A stretch of DNA of 64,000 bases, from contig CAJNOL010000154.1 of assembly GCA_905250125.1 (NCBI GenBank), forward strand, positions 79,958 through 143,957. Reading direction: 5' to 3'. Positions 11,730-24,850 of the stretch are shown here, piece by piece. The translations under genes and the position numbers were made by a program. Source of the stretch: Rotaria sordida (Eukaryota; Rotifera; Eurotatoria; Philodinida; Philodinidae). Under the pieces are notes generated by a model. That model had not been told where the DNA came from and did not search any database. It saw nothing but the letters and a program-made list of their open reading frames with translations. The first letter of the stretch is position 1. Each line of letters begins with the position of its first letter.

Positions 11730-14700
11730 ATGACTTCCCAACCATTAACATATGATGATTGTTGTTTATTATCTAATATATGTTTAAATTCAGAACGAAT
11801 TTTTTATCTTCTTGAATGTCGTTTTAAAAGTAATTCAATGCGAACAAGTTTTTATTTTAAATCAATTCTTCCTGAAAAACTATCAAATAAGGCGAAAATT
11901 TCTCGATCATTATTAAAAATTCTTCCAAAAAAAGTAAATTCAGTCGATAATAATAATAATAATGATGATGATGATGATGATGAAAGTATCTTATCTGAAT
12001 CATTGGAAGATGATATTGACAAAATATCTTTACCAAAGTCACCAATCAATGCTGCTGCTGCTGCTGCTGGTGATGATGATGATGATGATTATCTTAATAG
12101 ACTTGCAGAATGGGAACCTAATAACCTTCAACCAATAATTGAAAATGATGATAACGATGATGATGAAGAAGAAGAGACGAGAATGGATGTACAAAAAATT
12201 AATGATGAAAATACTAATGTTAATCCTATGGATTTATCAAAAGGTAAGCTTAATATGTTATACAATTGTATCAATAGAATTCTTCATAATTTTTGAAAGG
12301 AAAGATTTTGAAGTCAGAAAAATGAAAAATATTTTCATTGGATTGTTAAATGAGATGGAACCGATCTTCGATTTAATTGAATAGGTTAGTCCTATACTTT
12401 AAATTGATAGTTCATTTATTCACTATCGTATCGCTTCATTTGTCTCACAATAAAGTAAATAAGACCACAGAGTGGGTCAGTGCTTCCTATCCTCTGCCTA
12501 CTTCTGGTTGCTACTACCAGTTCCCTCTCTTGGTTTGTAAATGACCAGGATCAAAACAAAATAGAAAAGTCTTGTTCAAATTCGCTTCCTGTAAGTTTCT
12601 TAAGAAATTCTTAGTATCAAGAAAAATCAGTGAGCCTATTACATAAGAGCAATAATCTATGACAATGTATTTATATATAAAATTCGATGATAATAAGTAC
12701 TCAAAAGTTTTAGTTTGATCTAAACATTAGTTATTGATGCATACAATTGAACTAATTAATTTTCTATGAAACACTGTTTATTGAATCTTATTTCTACTTA
12801 TTATTTGAGCATTCTGACAAATGTTGATCGCCTCATTTTATAATATTTTATTCTGATTCTTTTTTCTATTTCATGAGTTTTACACATTCAATAAACTCCA
12901 TCTATACACTGGTTTTTCTTGATGATGAACACTACCGATATGATGATCGTTATACTAATTAATCCTTGTAGCCAATCTTTCTGTACTGATATATCCGTGA
13001 TTAATATTGCCTGCTGTACTTTCACTAATCTTCAGTAATATGATAGAATACTAAGTGTTTAAAAACAAGGATGCATTTGAATATTTCGTTAAGAATTTGT
13101 TTTGATTCTTTATGGGATTTACGAGGGCAGGTTCCGAAGTATTAATCATTGATCGAGTTCATATTTTGTTCATATGTAGAGCTTGGTGAGATTAAAAGAA
13201 CTGTAAAAGAATTCACTTTTATAGGAAGTCTTTCGAGGAGGTTATGAATATTTTACTGGTTTTTCGATCTCTCACTTTGTCTATCAATAGGCGCTTCACA
13301 GCCAATAAACCGTCCAAAAATTTTCATTGACAACGGATGATCCCCTCTAGAGACATTGAATAGAAAAAAATTATCATTATTTTTTTATAAACAGACGAGA
13401 AAATCAAATCGTTTTCAGCATCCAATATCTTTAGAAAGGATCATTTGTTATTATTCGAACTTTAAGAACAATTTATCTGCTGTAAGTAACGTGTTTATGG
13501 GCAAACTTTCAAGTTAATATTCTTTCATTCTATGCTTCTGAAAATAACATATCACAGGTCGAAAAAACAGTAATACGAACGAAAAATAAGTTTGATTGAT
13601 GGCTAACATCAGCGTTTGACACGGTCAGACAGGATTGGATGGGGCCAGTATACTGGAACGAGTCATTTTTTATTTGTGCTTGCTATTAATTATTTTCGCA
13701 AGTTTTTCTTTGTCTCTCTGTATCTATGACTGAATAGAAAACTTCATAGAACTACAAGTTGTATATTACCTGTCCATATTCATTAATAGTTCGTAAAATA
13801 CGGACGTTATTTATTACTTGTCTATTTAATCTGCTTTCCACATTCTATGCGCTTTGTTATCTCTCATATATCTATGCGAAATATATCCTATAAACAGTAA
13901 GAGAAAATATAAGTAAATCTACTCTAAACTACAATGTTAATTAATTATTCAGTTTTGTTTTGATAATATAACTTAATACATCTTCTCTTACATACTTAGT
14001 CTTGTAAACCAGTGAAACGTATTTGATTTGTAAAAAGAAAAAAAATATGCAAAAGCTCAGAAAAATTACAATAGGCGGTAGAGCAAAAGTTATGTTTACC
14101 GGCCGATAAAAGATCCTCTACCGAGTTGGACGTTTGCCGTTATCGATTATAACTTTGATTAATGCTTGAAGATTTTCCTTCATTAGACTTCTAATATTTA
14201 TCATTGTCAAATTGAAACCTTTGATATTTTTTTTATTCTAGAATTACCTGCAAGTCAAGCCGAAGATGTTCTTGTTACATTTATTCAACGTTCAATAAAA
14301 AGTGAACCAATGATATATGATGATAATGATTTTAATCGTTTACAATTAGATGGTCAAACAGATCTACTATCTGATAATAATCATAAACAAGTTCAACACA
14401 AGAATGAAAAGAAAAATCTAGAAGAAATTATTGCTAAAATAACATTAAATGCTTCAAAATCAACTCAAACAATTCCATTAAATAATATATCACAACAATA
14501 TGATAAATGTCAAACAAATTATAATAGAAAAAAGAAAATTTCTAATCAATTACGACAACAAAATAATAATAATAACAATGAACAATCAAAAAAAAAGTTT
14601 AAATCACAATTATCATTACCATTATTGCAAACAAATGAAAAAATTATTCATCCATTTGATAAACAAAATTGTATCTTGTCAAATAATCAAACAATTAATG

Positions 14701-17700
14701 AAAATGCTCATGCTCGTAAATTTTTAAGAAATTTTTATTAAACTAACTAAAATTTCTATTTTTTTTTAAGGATATAAACATATGAATTTACTTGAACAAA
14801 TATTAAATAATTTTCACAAAACATTAACAAATAATTCAAATCTAGATTGTATTCAAAAAAAAAAACTTCCAATAAATGTTATAAAAACTTCTAAAGTAAT
14901 TCATTTCAATCAGATTATACACACACAAAAAAGAAGAATAAAACAATCTTTATTTTTCTATTTAGTCAACAGATTTATCTATTGTAAAAAATACGACGAA
15001 AATAAAACGTTTGGATAATAAATTAAATCATAATTTACGAATTAAAACACGTTCATCATCAAAAAGTAAAAACAAATTAGTCATGGAACATACTGGTAAA
15101 ACTATTCTAGATTATTTTAAAGTTACTAAACATTCATCAAAAAATGATAATATTCAATATTTTCCAGTCGTCAAACAACGAACTGATCGAATGAAATCAT
15201 CGATTAATAAAACAAAACAAAGATCAGCAAATTATTTTGATGGATGTATTGTACTAGACGACGATGATAATGATAAGAATAATAATAATAATGATAATAA
15301 GGAGAATGATGCTAAAGATGATGACATACAATTAATTGAAGAAGAACGGTAAATTTTTAGGATTTCACTACTCGAATGATATTAGCAAATTGAAATATTG
15401 ACAGAAAATCTTTCGTATACTAGTTTGTCTGAATACAAAGTTTCAAAAATCAGTTTTCTTGATGTTTTCGAGTAGAATCACGACATAGAAACTCTAAAAA
15501 TGCAATATCTCCACAGCAATAAGCTAAGTATCCAAACTCGTTTCAGAGTATTTATCGCTCATTAGAATCTACATATAATGCACATAGTTTCAACGCAAAA
15601 TTGATGATGAGTTAAAAGTCGATATTCACATTTGTGTATTTATAAGTCACTTCAAAGATACGACGATGAATTCGATACTTCTTAGAAAATCTCATTTTTC
15701 GACAAAAATCGAAATCGAGTTTATATCATAAACAAACCCATTGAAGTCTTCTCTTTCAGAATATGTATAGTTTTTTGCAACATAACTCAATATTGACAAA
15801 CTAATTGGAGAAGTCTTGGGCTTCACTATTATGTTTTCCAAGAAATTTTCGCGCTTTCTTTTTAAAGTTTTTCAGTTGTCCTTAACACTGGCTATAAGAT
15901 TGACATATATATTGCGGAGAAGTCTAAAAGATTTGAATAATCCAATTTATGTTTAAACTTATTTATCATTTTTTTTTGCGAAACGTGTTTTTCAATTAGA
16001 AAAAATAGAACTTTTCGTTCACAATTTAACATAACCAATAATTTTTTTGTTTTGAAGCTCTAAATGAGAGAAAAGTTTTGTGCAATCAGATTTTTTTTAT
16101 ATATGATTTTTATGCTCAAAAAAAAAGCAAGATTTACTGTTTTGCAGTCATCTTTTATACTTATTGTAACACGTTTATATAAATTAAATGAAAACAAATT
16201 TTAAAATTCTGTTTGGACAAAAATTGTGCATAGGCGTCGACTTTAATATGAAATCACTCCGAGTTCTGTATCTTTTTTCTTGACGAAGCTTTAAGGATTC
16301 ATCTAGAAACCATAAATGAACTATTAATAAACTGAAAATTTTGTCTAGTATGACATATAAGGCTGAAATTTTTACTCAAAGTGTTTCTCACTAGGATCAT
16401 TCGTTCATGGAAACTTCACCCCAAAACGAGCCGTTCTAAGTGTGAGATTCATTGTAATAGGTAGGTTCTTTATAATCAAGATTTGAAATGCCCTGCTCGA
16501 TCTAGAGAAACTTTTTTTCCAAGTCAAACAGTTATAAACTTCTGTCTGGCTGTGTGCAGCACAGACTTTTTTCTTGATGGATTTCATTCTAATTTCTCAT
16601 CGAAATTTCTTACATGGGTTTTTTACCTCGTAAATGGTAATAATCAAGAATCTTTATAATGTGATCGTTTTGGAAGTTTCATCTAGTCAATAAATAAAAG
16701 CAGAGCATTGATTCGGTTCAATGACATTGCTCATCTACATACAAGTAACTGATCTAATTCTTTGAAATTGACCAGGGATGTATTTTACTCATGAAAGCTT
16801 ATGTTAATAAATTGTGAAGTTCCATCTTGTAGAAATCCTTGTTTGTGAAAGAAATATACTTTTCATAGTACCATTCTGAGCTGAGTTGGGCGAGTTCTAA
16901 CAGAGTAGAGGCTAGCCTTGGTAAGCATAAGCTATTTTTGACTCAACGTGGCCTTCAAAAAGAGAACTGATTTTGGGGCCCGTTTAAAACATAGTGTTTA
17001 TCCTTCCATTTTAGTAAATTCTATTCGACGAGTTTGTTAAGATTCTAATGGTCTATGAGCGTACAACGTTTATGAATAGACCAATGTCTGGCATGGGTCA
17101 AATTTTCGTGACCCGAGTCGGCCACTAGAATAAATACATGACATAGAGAACAGTTTTATAAGACAAGATTTTAATGTCTACAATAAATTTTGTATAACAA
17201 TCGAAATCTTGAATAAGTAAAATTATCTGTTGCTTTTTTTTTTGTTTATTTAGTTATTCAATTCCTAATAATACTCATACTCGTGAAAAACTTCTCGATC
17301 ATGCTGTTGATTCATCAGAAATGCGTATTAAATGGTTAGTTAATGTTGAATTACTTTTACTTGAACATATTTCAATATGTCATCAAGAAATTATTCAACT
17401 AAAAAATGAATTTCATTCAAATAATTGTTTTAAATATGAATATTGTGATAATATATTATCATATTCTATTGATCCATCATTTATTTCAATAATAATATTA
17501 AATTTCTTAAAAATGTTTATTATTCGAAATTTAAATTATGATCAAGATGAACTTTCATTTTTTCAATATGGTTTAACATCTCATTTACGTTATTTATTAA
17601 TTGAATTACCAACATATAATCATAAAAATAATAATGATAATAATAATTGTTTACAATGTTATCAATATATATCTATTAGAAATATTTTATTTGATTTATT

Positions 17701-19195
17701 ATTTGATTTAATTGAATATGATTTATGTGAAATATATAATAAAAAAATTTATCGTTCAAAATTAATTGAAGATGATTATTTTAATCAATTTCTTCAACAA
17801 AATAAAATTATTAAAAAAAATAAATTTTTTCATATTAAATTAATTATTTATTTTATTGAATTAATTGAAATACATAGAAATAAATGTCAAAATAAAAAAG
17901 AAGTTTTTTATTTAAATGATAATCAAATATTTCAATCGATTGAAAATTTTCTTCAACATATTATTTTAAAAATAAATAAGTAAAAAAATTCATTTACACA
18001 AAAAAAAAAAAAAAAAATTTTAATAATTTTATTTAGTTTAAATCATGAACGAATTTCAATATGTTTAAATGTAATGGAATTATGTCTTTTATTTGTAAAT
18101 GACAAAGAAAAACATATACAACAAGTAAGTTTTTAAATAGAAGAAGAATTTTTCAAATGATTACTCGGTTTTTTTTTTTCTTTTAAGATGGCTTTATTCT
18201 TAGCAAAATTATGTGAAGAACATCCAACATATTTACATTTATTTTTATTTGATGAAAATTTATTATCTGATATTCGTTTATTATTAATCAATGAATTAAT
18301 ATGGAAGAAATTTCACATTAAATTTATTTCAAAAGATCATATAAACGACTTTTTTGATTATATTGAAGTAAGAAAACTTTCATTGATTTTTTACAAAGAT
18401 TCAAATATTCATTTTTATTTTTTATTTACAGACTGAAATAAGATTACGACATGTAAGTAATTCAAAGAAAGAAAAAAATAATAGATTTCATAGAACTATA
18501 TCAATTAGGAATTCCTACAATGACGAACATATGAGAAAGACTATGATGGTCTTGGATTGATTTCGAATTTCCTTAGATATTCAATTTTCAACAATGGATT
18601 ACATTTCAGAAATATCGAAATTTTTTGAATGTTGAATATTTGACAAAAGAAAAGGAAAGCTACCATTTTTATTGAAACTTTTTAGGTATTCTTCACATTA
18701 GGATGCATACTTAAAGACAAAAATTTTAATTTAAAAATTTTTTGTTCAATTTTCCTGTCAATATCCTGTCCTATAGTAGAAATCGTAGAATATATGTTTG
18801 CAATGAAATTTATCGTTGTTGTTTATTTGATCTTAGAATTTTTTGTAAAAAAATTCAGATTTATATTTTCTCATTTTTAGCCAATCGATGACATGACATT
18901 ATTACTCATTCGAAGTCTATTCAATACTTATGCTGACCTAATAATTAGTGTGTTACATATTAGATGATATGATATAAATATAAATTTGTTTCTTTTTGTT
19001 TTGTTTTATATAGATATAAAAGATTGTATTTACATGAATTCTTTTACTGAACAAATGATATCAACGTTACGTGATCAACTTAATTTGATTTACATAACTT
19101 TGACAGATATTTCTAATGTACCAAATTATATTCAACAGATCAAACGAACGGTGATACTTTTTCGTTTACTTCAATGTAAATGGAATCAATTTTAG
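11730..19195 (+). CDS. unknown protein: acidic disordered N-terminus, PCNA-box-like motif, helical C-terminus
   Basis: Ten exons (11730-12243, 14242-14715, 14771-14895, 14966-15348, 17254-17979, 18037-18124, 18188-18367, 18432-18452, 18881-18947, 19014-19195) give 919 residues; every junction is GT-AG and in phase. Residues 1-500 are low-complexity, with Asn/Asp runs at 74-84, Ala then Asp runs at 108-120, and Lys/Ser-rich stretches. GKTILDYFKVTK at 415-426 resembles a PCNA-interacting box (FEN1: QGRLDDFFKVTG; human SLF2 has SIIDFFKP). The rest is hydrophobic, probably all-helical. A DNA-replication or repair scaffold is a guess from this motif; an SLF2/NSE6-type protein is one candidate, not demonstrated. 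Introns 12244-14241 and 15349-17253 show no recognisable gene. The start is chosen after a U-rich acceptor at about 11712; an extra 5' exon cannot be excluded. Confidence 0.75.
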
Positions 19196-20360
19196 ATTTA
19201 TGTTATTTTGTTTTGTTTTGTTTGTTTCATATTTACTTTTGTTCGATAGCTTGTTTTCCCGGTGGTTTTTGGATTTTTTTTGTATGTGTGTGTGTGTATA
19301 TTTGTTCATTAGATTTATTATAAGAAAATACGAAGAATGAAGAATAATTTCGATTATATAAAAGACTTATTGAAACTTTTCTTTAAATTGTTTATTAGCC
19401 TTTTTCAATTATCTACGAAATTACATAAGAATATTTAATCTAAACTTTCAATTGAAAAAGCGTAATCAAATAATATTGCGCTGCTTTAATATGTACAACT
19501 TTCTAGAGAATTTTTTTCTTGTGATATATAGTGTAGTTCATTTCAACCAAGCGTTATAACACAAAGACAAACTGCTTGAAATTAAGTCGAAAGCAGACAA
19601 AATTATGTTCATTTTGCTAATGAATACAGAGTTGTTCTCTCATTCGAAGCATTTAATATAATGTACCATTCATTTCTATTCAAACTATTGAAATTTAAAC
19701 TCAAAAGATTGAGTTTTGGTGGGCTTTTACCAAAGTGTCTGACAAATGTTCCAAAAGCTGCTACTTCACAATCATGACTTTAGTAAGTTTTCGACAATAG
19801 TATTCTTTTTTTGAGTGACGGATGTTATTGTAAAGTTCCAACGAATAACAAAACCAAAACAACTATTTTTTATGGTAGAAAATTGCATATATTGCAAGAG
19901 GGTAGTATTAATCAGTCAATTTTTCAAATTGGAAGTTTAGATTAAAAGTTCTAATGTCATTTTGTAAAGACTTAAAAGTGATGTCTTCTGAAGCTAGCTG
20001 AGAAGAGCATGAAAAATAAATAGTGCCATTATTTATGTTTCATTTGCTGGGTTTAAAAAAATAGACAACTTGAAATTGAGTTGTGCTTTTTCAAAAAAAG
20101 AAAGAAAGACGATTTTGTACAAGTATTTACATGAAATTGATGATGTTACTAGAACCTGTTTGGATTCGGACAGGAAAATTTTCTATTTATCTAATCCAGA
20201 ATTAATGCTACGTGTGCTACTTTAAATTAAAAAGTCAATTATACTCTAATTTTTATAAGATCCTCATCAAGATTGTCTGAGAAAAGTGCGGGATATGCTA
20301 TTCACTGTTCAGGTCAGATCCAAAATTAAATTAATTTGGGCATGCCACAAGACCGATAGC
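19196..20360. other. intergenic, nothing recognised
   Basis: 3' flank of the unknown gene, AT-rich. A GT dinucleotide run occurs at about 19283-19298. No exon-like open frame, RNA gene or clear repeat arm was found before the foldback element that starts near 20361. Confidence 0.5.
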
Positions 20361-20766
20361 ATCTGATAGTGACATCAATTATGCAAGAGAAGCTATTGTT
20401 ACCATCGAGTTACAGCGTTAGGTAAGGAAAAATGTATGAATTTGATATTTCGTCAGAGAACGGCTATTTTGCGAAAATATCATTTTTTCATAAAGTTTAA
20501 TCGAAGGATTTTGGAGTCGAGGAATTCAAATAGATGATACATTTTTCGAAATTAGAGGGTTTGATTTTCCTTCAGTAAGCAACATATGGATTAAGATTCT
20601 TTGACTTCAAAGCCCTTCCATCGAACTTTATGAAAAAAAGATATTTTCATAAAATAGTCGTTTCCTAACGACATATTAAATTTATAAATTTTTCGTCATC
20701 TAACAGTGTAACTAGTCGATAATGGTAGTTTCCGTTGCATAATTACTGGTCAGTGTTAGTCTGTCA
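20361..20766. mobile_element. ~400-bp foldback element upstream of the exonuclease gene
   Basis: Left and right halves are inverted copies. Left pieces include caattatgcaagagaagcta, gagttacagcgttag and ggctattttgcgaaaatatc; their counterparts appear reversed on the right around 20640-20760 (gatattttcataaaatagtc, ctaacagtgtaactag, gcataatta). The centre is near 20565. It ends about 70 bases before the exonuclease ATG, so it lies within that gene's promoter region. Confidence 0.75.
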
Positions 20767-20837
20767 AAACCGTATTGTGTGGTAAAAACTTTCATATCTT
20801 CTTTTTTTAAGATCAGATCTTCGTCTTAGATAATAAA

Positions 20838-21945
20838 ATGAATAGTAAATCAAAATTTAAAACATTAGTTATTCTTGATCTTGAAACAAGTGGATTAGTT
20901 TATGATGAACCAAAAATAACTGAATTAGCTATAATTGCTGTTCATATGTAAGTTTTGATTTTTTTTTATTCCTAAAAAAAAAAAAAGAAAAATTTCTGAT
21001 AGTTCAACATTAGATGAAATGAAATCTGATGAAGAATTACCACGAGTATTAGTAAATATCATAAAATATTAAAAAAATTGTTTCAGATTTTAATAGGTTT
21101 TCTTTTTTGTTTAATTAGAATAAACTTGTTAAATTTTTTGATCCAAGAAAAACAATTCGTTCTAAAGCAACAGAATTATCTAGTAAATATCTAATCAAAG
21201 AAATAATGTCTATTAAGAATTTATTTTAGATTTGGATAATCATATGTTAAAAAATTATGCATCATTTAATCATCAAACAGTAATTGCAATCGAACATTTT
21301 TTAAATGATTTTCAAAAACTATTATGTTTTGTTGGTAAATAAAAAAAAACGAAAATTATTTTATTGATTATTTGTCTTTTCTCTTTTTTTTTAGCTCATA
21401 ATGGGAATAGATTTGATTTTCCTATATTTTTTAATGAAATTCAAACTGCTCTTCGTACTAATGATTCTACTTCAATAAATCAAATAGATTCATCATTAAT
21501 ATCAATAGCTTGTGTTGATTCAATTAATTTCTTTCGTGAAATATATCGATTAATTAGTGATGAAAATATTCTTGATAAGAAACATATAGATAATATTAAT
21601 GCATCTAGTGATTTATCTTTATCGAATGTTGTTTCAATAAATCGTCGTAAATATGTTGACATACCTATAAAATCAAATCTTGCTCGACAATTACCATCAA
21701 TGAAACTATTGAAAATATATGAACGAGAGCTTAATCGAATACCAATTTTAACATATCATCGTGCTGAAGATGATTGTTTAATGCTTTTAGCTATTTTAAA
21801 ACGTTATCTACCTGATTGGCTTCAATGGATAGATAATAATCATCGACTATTAAGTGATTTTACTTTTTTACCATCATCAACAACAAAGACAACAAAATTT
21901 TTGTCGAAGAAAAACGTCAATTGTAAACGACCATTTAAATTTTAG
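20838..21945 (+). CDS. TREX-family 3'-5' DNA exonuclease (DEDDh)
   Basis: Five exons (20838-20947, 21003-21051, 21119-21182, 21230-21334, 21395-21945) encode 292 residues, in phase. All three exonuclease motifs are present: Exo I VILDLETSG (Asp14, Glu16), Exo II VAHNGNRFDFP (Asp117), and Exo III HRAEDD (His231, Asp236). The Exo II block is close to the human TREX1 sequence VAHNGDRYDFP. TREX enzymes degrade single-stranded or nicked DNA 3'-5' with two metal ions; TREX1 clears cytosolic DNA and TREX2 acts in the nucleus. The C-terminus is short and basic (KFLSKKNVNCKRPFKF) with no membrane segment, unlike vertebrate TREX1, so it may be soluble; that is inference. A likely acceptor lies about ten bases before the ATG. 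Confidence 0.9.
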
Positions 21946-22851
21946 ACATCAACACATTTCTGAACCATTTACTTTGTTTTACTTTGATTTGTTTCAGTTA
22001 GAATTAAAATACGAAAAGATGAAAAAAAAATACAAGAGTTTTATTGTTGGAAAGTGGCATAATCATGTATTGGTGACTTTGAAAGAGATAGAGAGAAATA
22101 GAAATATTTCAAAAGTATATAAACAATTTTGATTTTCATTTAGTACTCAGAGTGGTAACATGACTTTTGTACTCCAGGCAGTTGCTCTCGAAACATTGAG
22201 GGGATTACCCAAGGGAGAAAAGCGATAGTTCGGAGCGCTGAAGTCTCACTTTTCCCTTGAGACTAACAGTGAGGACCGAGATGAAGATGAGAATGAGAGA
22301 GGAAGGGTAATATCAGAGCAAAAGTTAATGTGAGAGGAAGAGTGAGGACGTGATCTATATTTAATTTTACTATCTGGGTGTGGATGTAGGATGTGAGTGT
22401 GGAAGAGATAAGGGATGCTTCCACACCCATCCGATAGTGAATATAGGTAGTTTTTGCCAATTATCCTTACGAATAGAATGACAATTTCAAAGGTTTATAA
22501 AGTTTTGAATATATATCATTTTGACATAAAAATATTTTACATTTGATATGTGATTAATGTGAATATGTGTCATTCATTGTCAAAATCTTGACTCGATGAG
22601 TATTTTTTTTTAATAAAATTTTAACAGCACGAAATAACAATTTTTTGAAATTAGTGTCAATAACTCTTTCCTTTCTCTGCCACAATTGTACGTTAAAATC
22701 TTCTGTTTTATTTCAATTGCCCAATTTTTGTCTGTGTGCCGTAGGGAAATCATAACTACTGTTGCAATAAACGCGCATTACATGAAATAAATCAATAGCG
22801 ATCAAAGAAGCCAAAAAAGTTCTGATAAAAAACTGACAAAAATCACTCCTA
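21946..22851. other. intergenic between convergent exonuclease and ethanolamine kinase genes
   Basis: The 3' ends of both genes face this stretch. A purine-rich tract (about 22275-22350, GAGGAAG-like) and the GT-rich hairpin at 22371-22438 are the only structures seen. There is also a short inverted pair, aagggagaaaag / cttttccctt, at about 22211-22257. No gene is supported. Confidence 0.5.
22371..22438. repeat. GT-rich hairpin
   Basis: ctatctgggtgtgga on the left pairs with tccacacccatccgatag on the right, giving a stem of about 16 bases with a purine-rich loop. A similar GT-rich hairpin (gggtgtgggtgtgga / tccaca and cccacaccc) occurs at 35028-35086. Confidence 0.5.
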
Positions 22852-24006
22852 TTATGACTGATTGAAGAAAAGTGATTTAAGTTTTCTGAATCTGTTGAGG
22901 CGACGTCGTGCGTAGGAGGCATAGTCATAGTCAAGTTTAGCAAAATGAACTTGAACAAGTCCCCAAAGTCCATAGCACAAGTGAGATAAGGCAGAAAACT
23001 GATCGATGAGATGACATATCTTCTCTTGATTGTCAAATCTCAAGCCTCGTTCTTCGAAATAAATTTTAAGCCAGCGACATTGTTCATCTCTCGTTGGATA
23101 TCGATCGAAATCGATTTGATCGACGCCTGCATATTCGACAAAATGATTAGCTATATCGAATAGAGCAAAGTTGATTGCAGAATATTCGAAATCGATGAAC
23201 GAAATTGAATGTGATAATGAATTGTAAAGAACATTTTTACAGAGAACATCGTTGTGACATAAAACCAAATCAATACCATATTGAGGATTAGGAATAAGTC
23301 GAGGTAACACGTCTCGTTCTATCCAATCGACGTCAGATGAAAGAGAGGTCAAGTCTACAATAAAGAGACTAATCCTAGAATAGATCTGAGCGAAAGAAAA
23401 CTTCAATAGGATCTGTTTTAAGAACTATTGATGACATCATCTGTTAAAGTCTTTTACACTTTGAGATGCATCACTCTCCTTAGTTATAATTATTTATTTA
23501 CCTTCTAGTCGACCATTATCATTGTCAATCAATATCAAGAATTTTCGCATTAATGGAACGAGACATGGTTTTTGATTCATATGTTCAATTGGCAATGAAT
23601 GAAGTTTGGCCATTTGACGAGCAATTAGTGAAACAATCATCATGTTTCTGATGTCATCCCTTGTACAAATTTCACCCGGAGCAAATTTATAGATAATTCC
23701 ATTGGTGAATCGAAGAAGAACGGGTTGAGCAAGTTTATGCTGCGAAAGAATACATAGAGTGTTTATCTCGGCATCACGATCAATGAATTCTTCTGTTTTT
23801 AATCCGAATATCTTAATAACGAGTGCTTCTGATCGATCTGAGTTATCGAAAAGACCAAAAATTGTATTGGTGATACCATCAGTAAATTGGTACAGACAAG
23901 TATTGGATGGAGACCAATTGGGACGAAGAGGTGCAATTAGACGAAAGATGTCCGTTGAGAGAGACGACGCTGAAAGTGTCATAGAAGACGAGAGAGGTTG
24001 AGTCAT
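22852..24006 (-). CDS. ETNK: ethanolamine kinase
   Basis: Two exons, complement(22852-23354, 23502-24006), encode 335 residues, joined in phase 1 (Glu-Asp at the junction). The protein-kinase-like fold of choline/ethanolamine kinases is clear: YQFTDGITNTIFGL (nucleotide loop), the Brenner catalytic motif LCHNDVLCKN with HND at 202-204, and the metal-binding FIDFEY at 221-226. IANHFVEYAGVD and YGLWGLVQ match the human ETNK1/2 pattern (GNHFNEFAGV, WGLWALIQ) better than choline kinase. It phosphorylates ethanolamine with ATP as the first step of the CDP-ethanolamine (Kennedy) route to phosphatidylethanolamine, in the cytosol. The acceptor tttttag lies directly against the ATG. Confidence 0.92.
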
Positions 24007-24008
24007 CT

Positions 24009-24850
24009 AAAAAGAATCAAAATAAGTAAATGATGAGTTGTTCGAGATATGATTCACTATTGAGTGCGACATAATGCTTTTTTACTTTGTGATGATCAAC
24101 ATGAGCGGATAGACAAAAAAAAAATAAGACTCTGTGCTCATTATATCTATTTATTTTTATGTTGGAGATAGAATTGAATATTATGCTGCATCTGTATGTA
24201 ATTATTTCTCTGATCGCAATGATGATAAGACGAAAATATCGATATATGCACATGAATAGAAGCAGTCATACAAAAAATTTTCATTGGAAAACAAAAAACA
24301 AAACAATGTGTCCTTTGACAACACCTATTCTTCTTGCCAAGAAGAAAAAAAGAAAGTGCTATATCTTATCTAGAAGTAGTGTTTTTTTTTTCAGGTAAAT
24401 CAAACTTAGTATTATGAAAGAGTATCTTATGAAAAATTTCAAAGTATTAGTTTAACTAATTTCATCCAAAATTTATTAACTCAATTATTTATTAAGTAAG
24501 GTCGAAAATTTGATGTCCTATCAATAAGCAGTCCCATACTTCTTGTATACTGCAACATTGCTTTACAGTTTCAATCACTTCTCTATGAGTAAGCTGTTTT
24601 TTCAAAGATTTATCTTCTCTTACAAAATAAATGTTATAGATACAATAAAAAGAAAAATTAATATATGCAATGTCTTTTTCACAGAGGTGTCAAAGTCATA
24701 ACCCAACAAAATTTGAATGATTACATGTGTAGTGAAAATTTTGCAGTTCTGTATTTCGTTCAATCTATTCACATATTATAAATTGTTCATCATTGACCTT
24801 GCCTGATTGTCTAACGACCACGCGTGTTAATGTTTTCTTCATTCTATTGA
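24009..24850. other. intergenic, nothing recognised
   Basis: 5' flank of the ethanolamine kinase gene and 3' flank of the broken F-box gene, both on the minus strand. The short open frames here lack splice context or family resemblance. Confidence 0.45.

Noticed and set aside
11852-12384. Antisense Ser/His/Tyr-rich frames and a second plus-strand frame at 12139-12384
   Set aside because: They are shadows of the Asn/Asp-coding triplet runs of the real exon at 11730-12243, or read past its donor into the intron.
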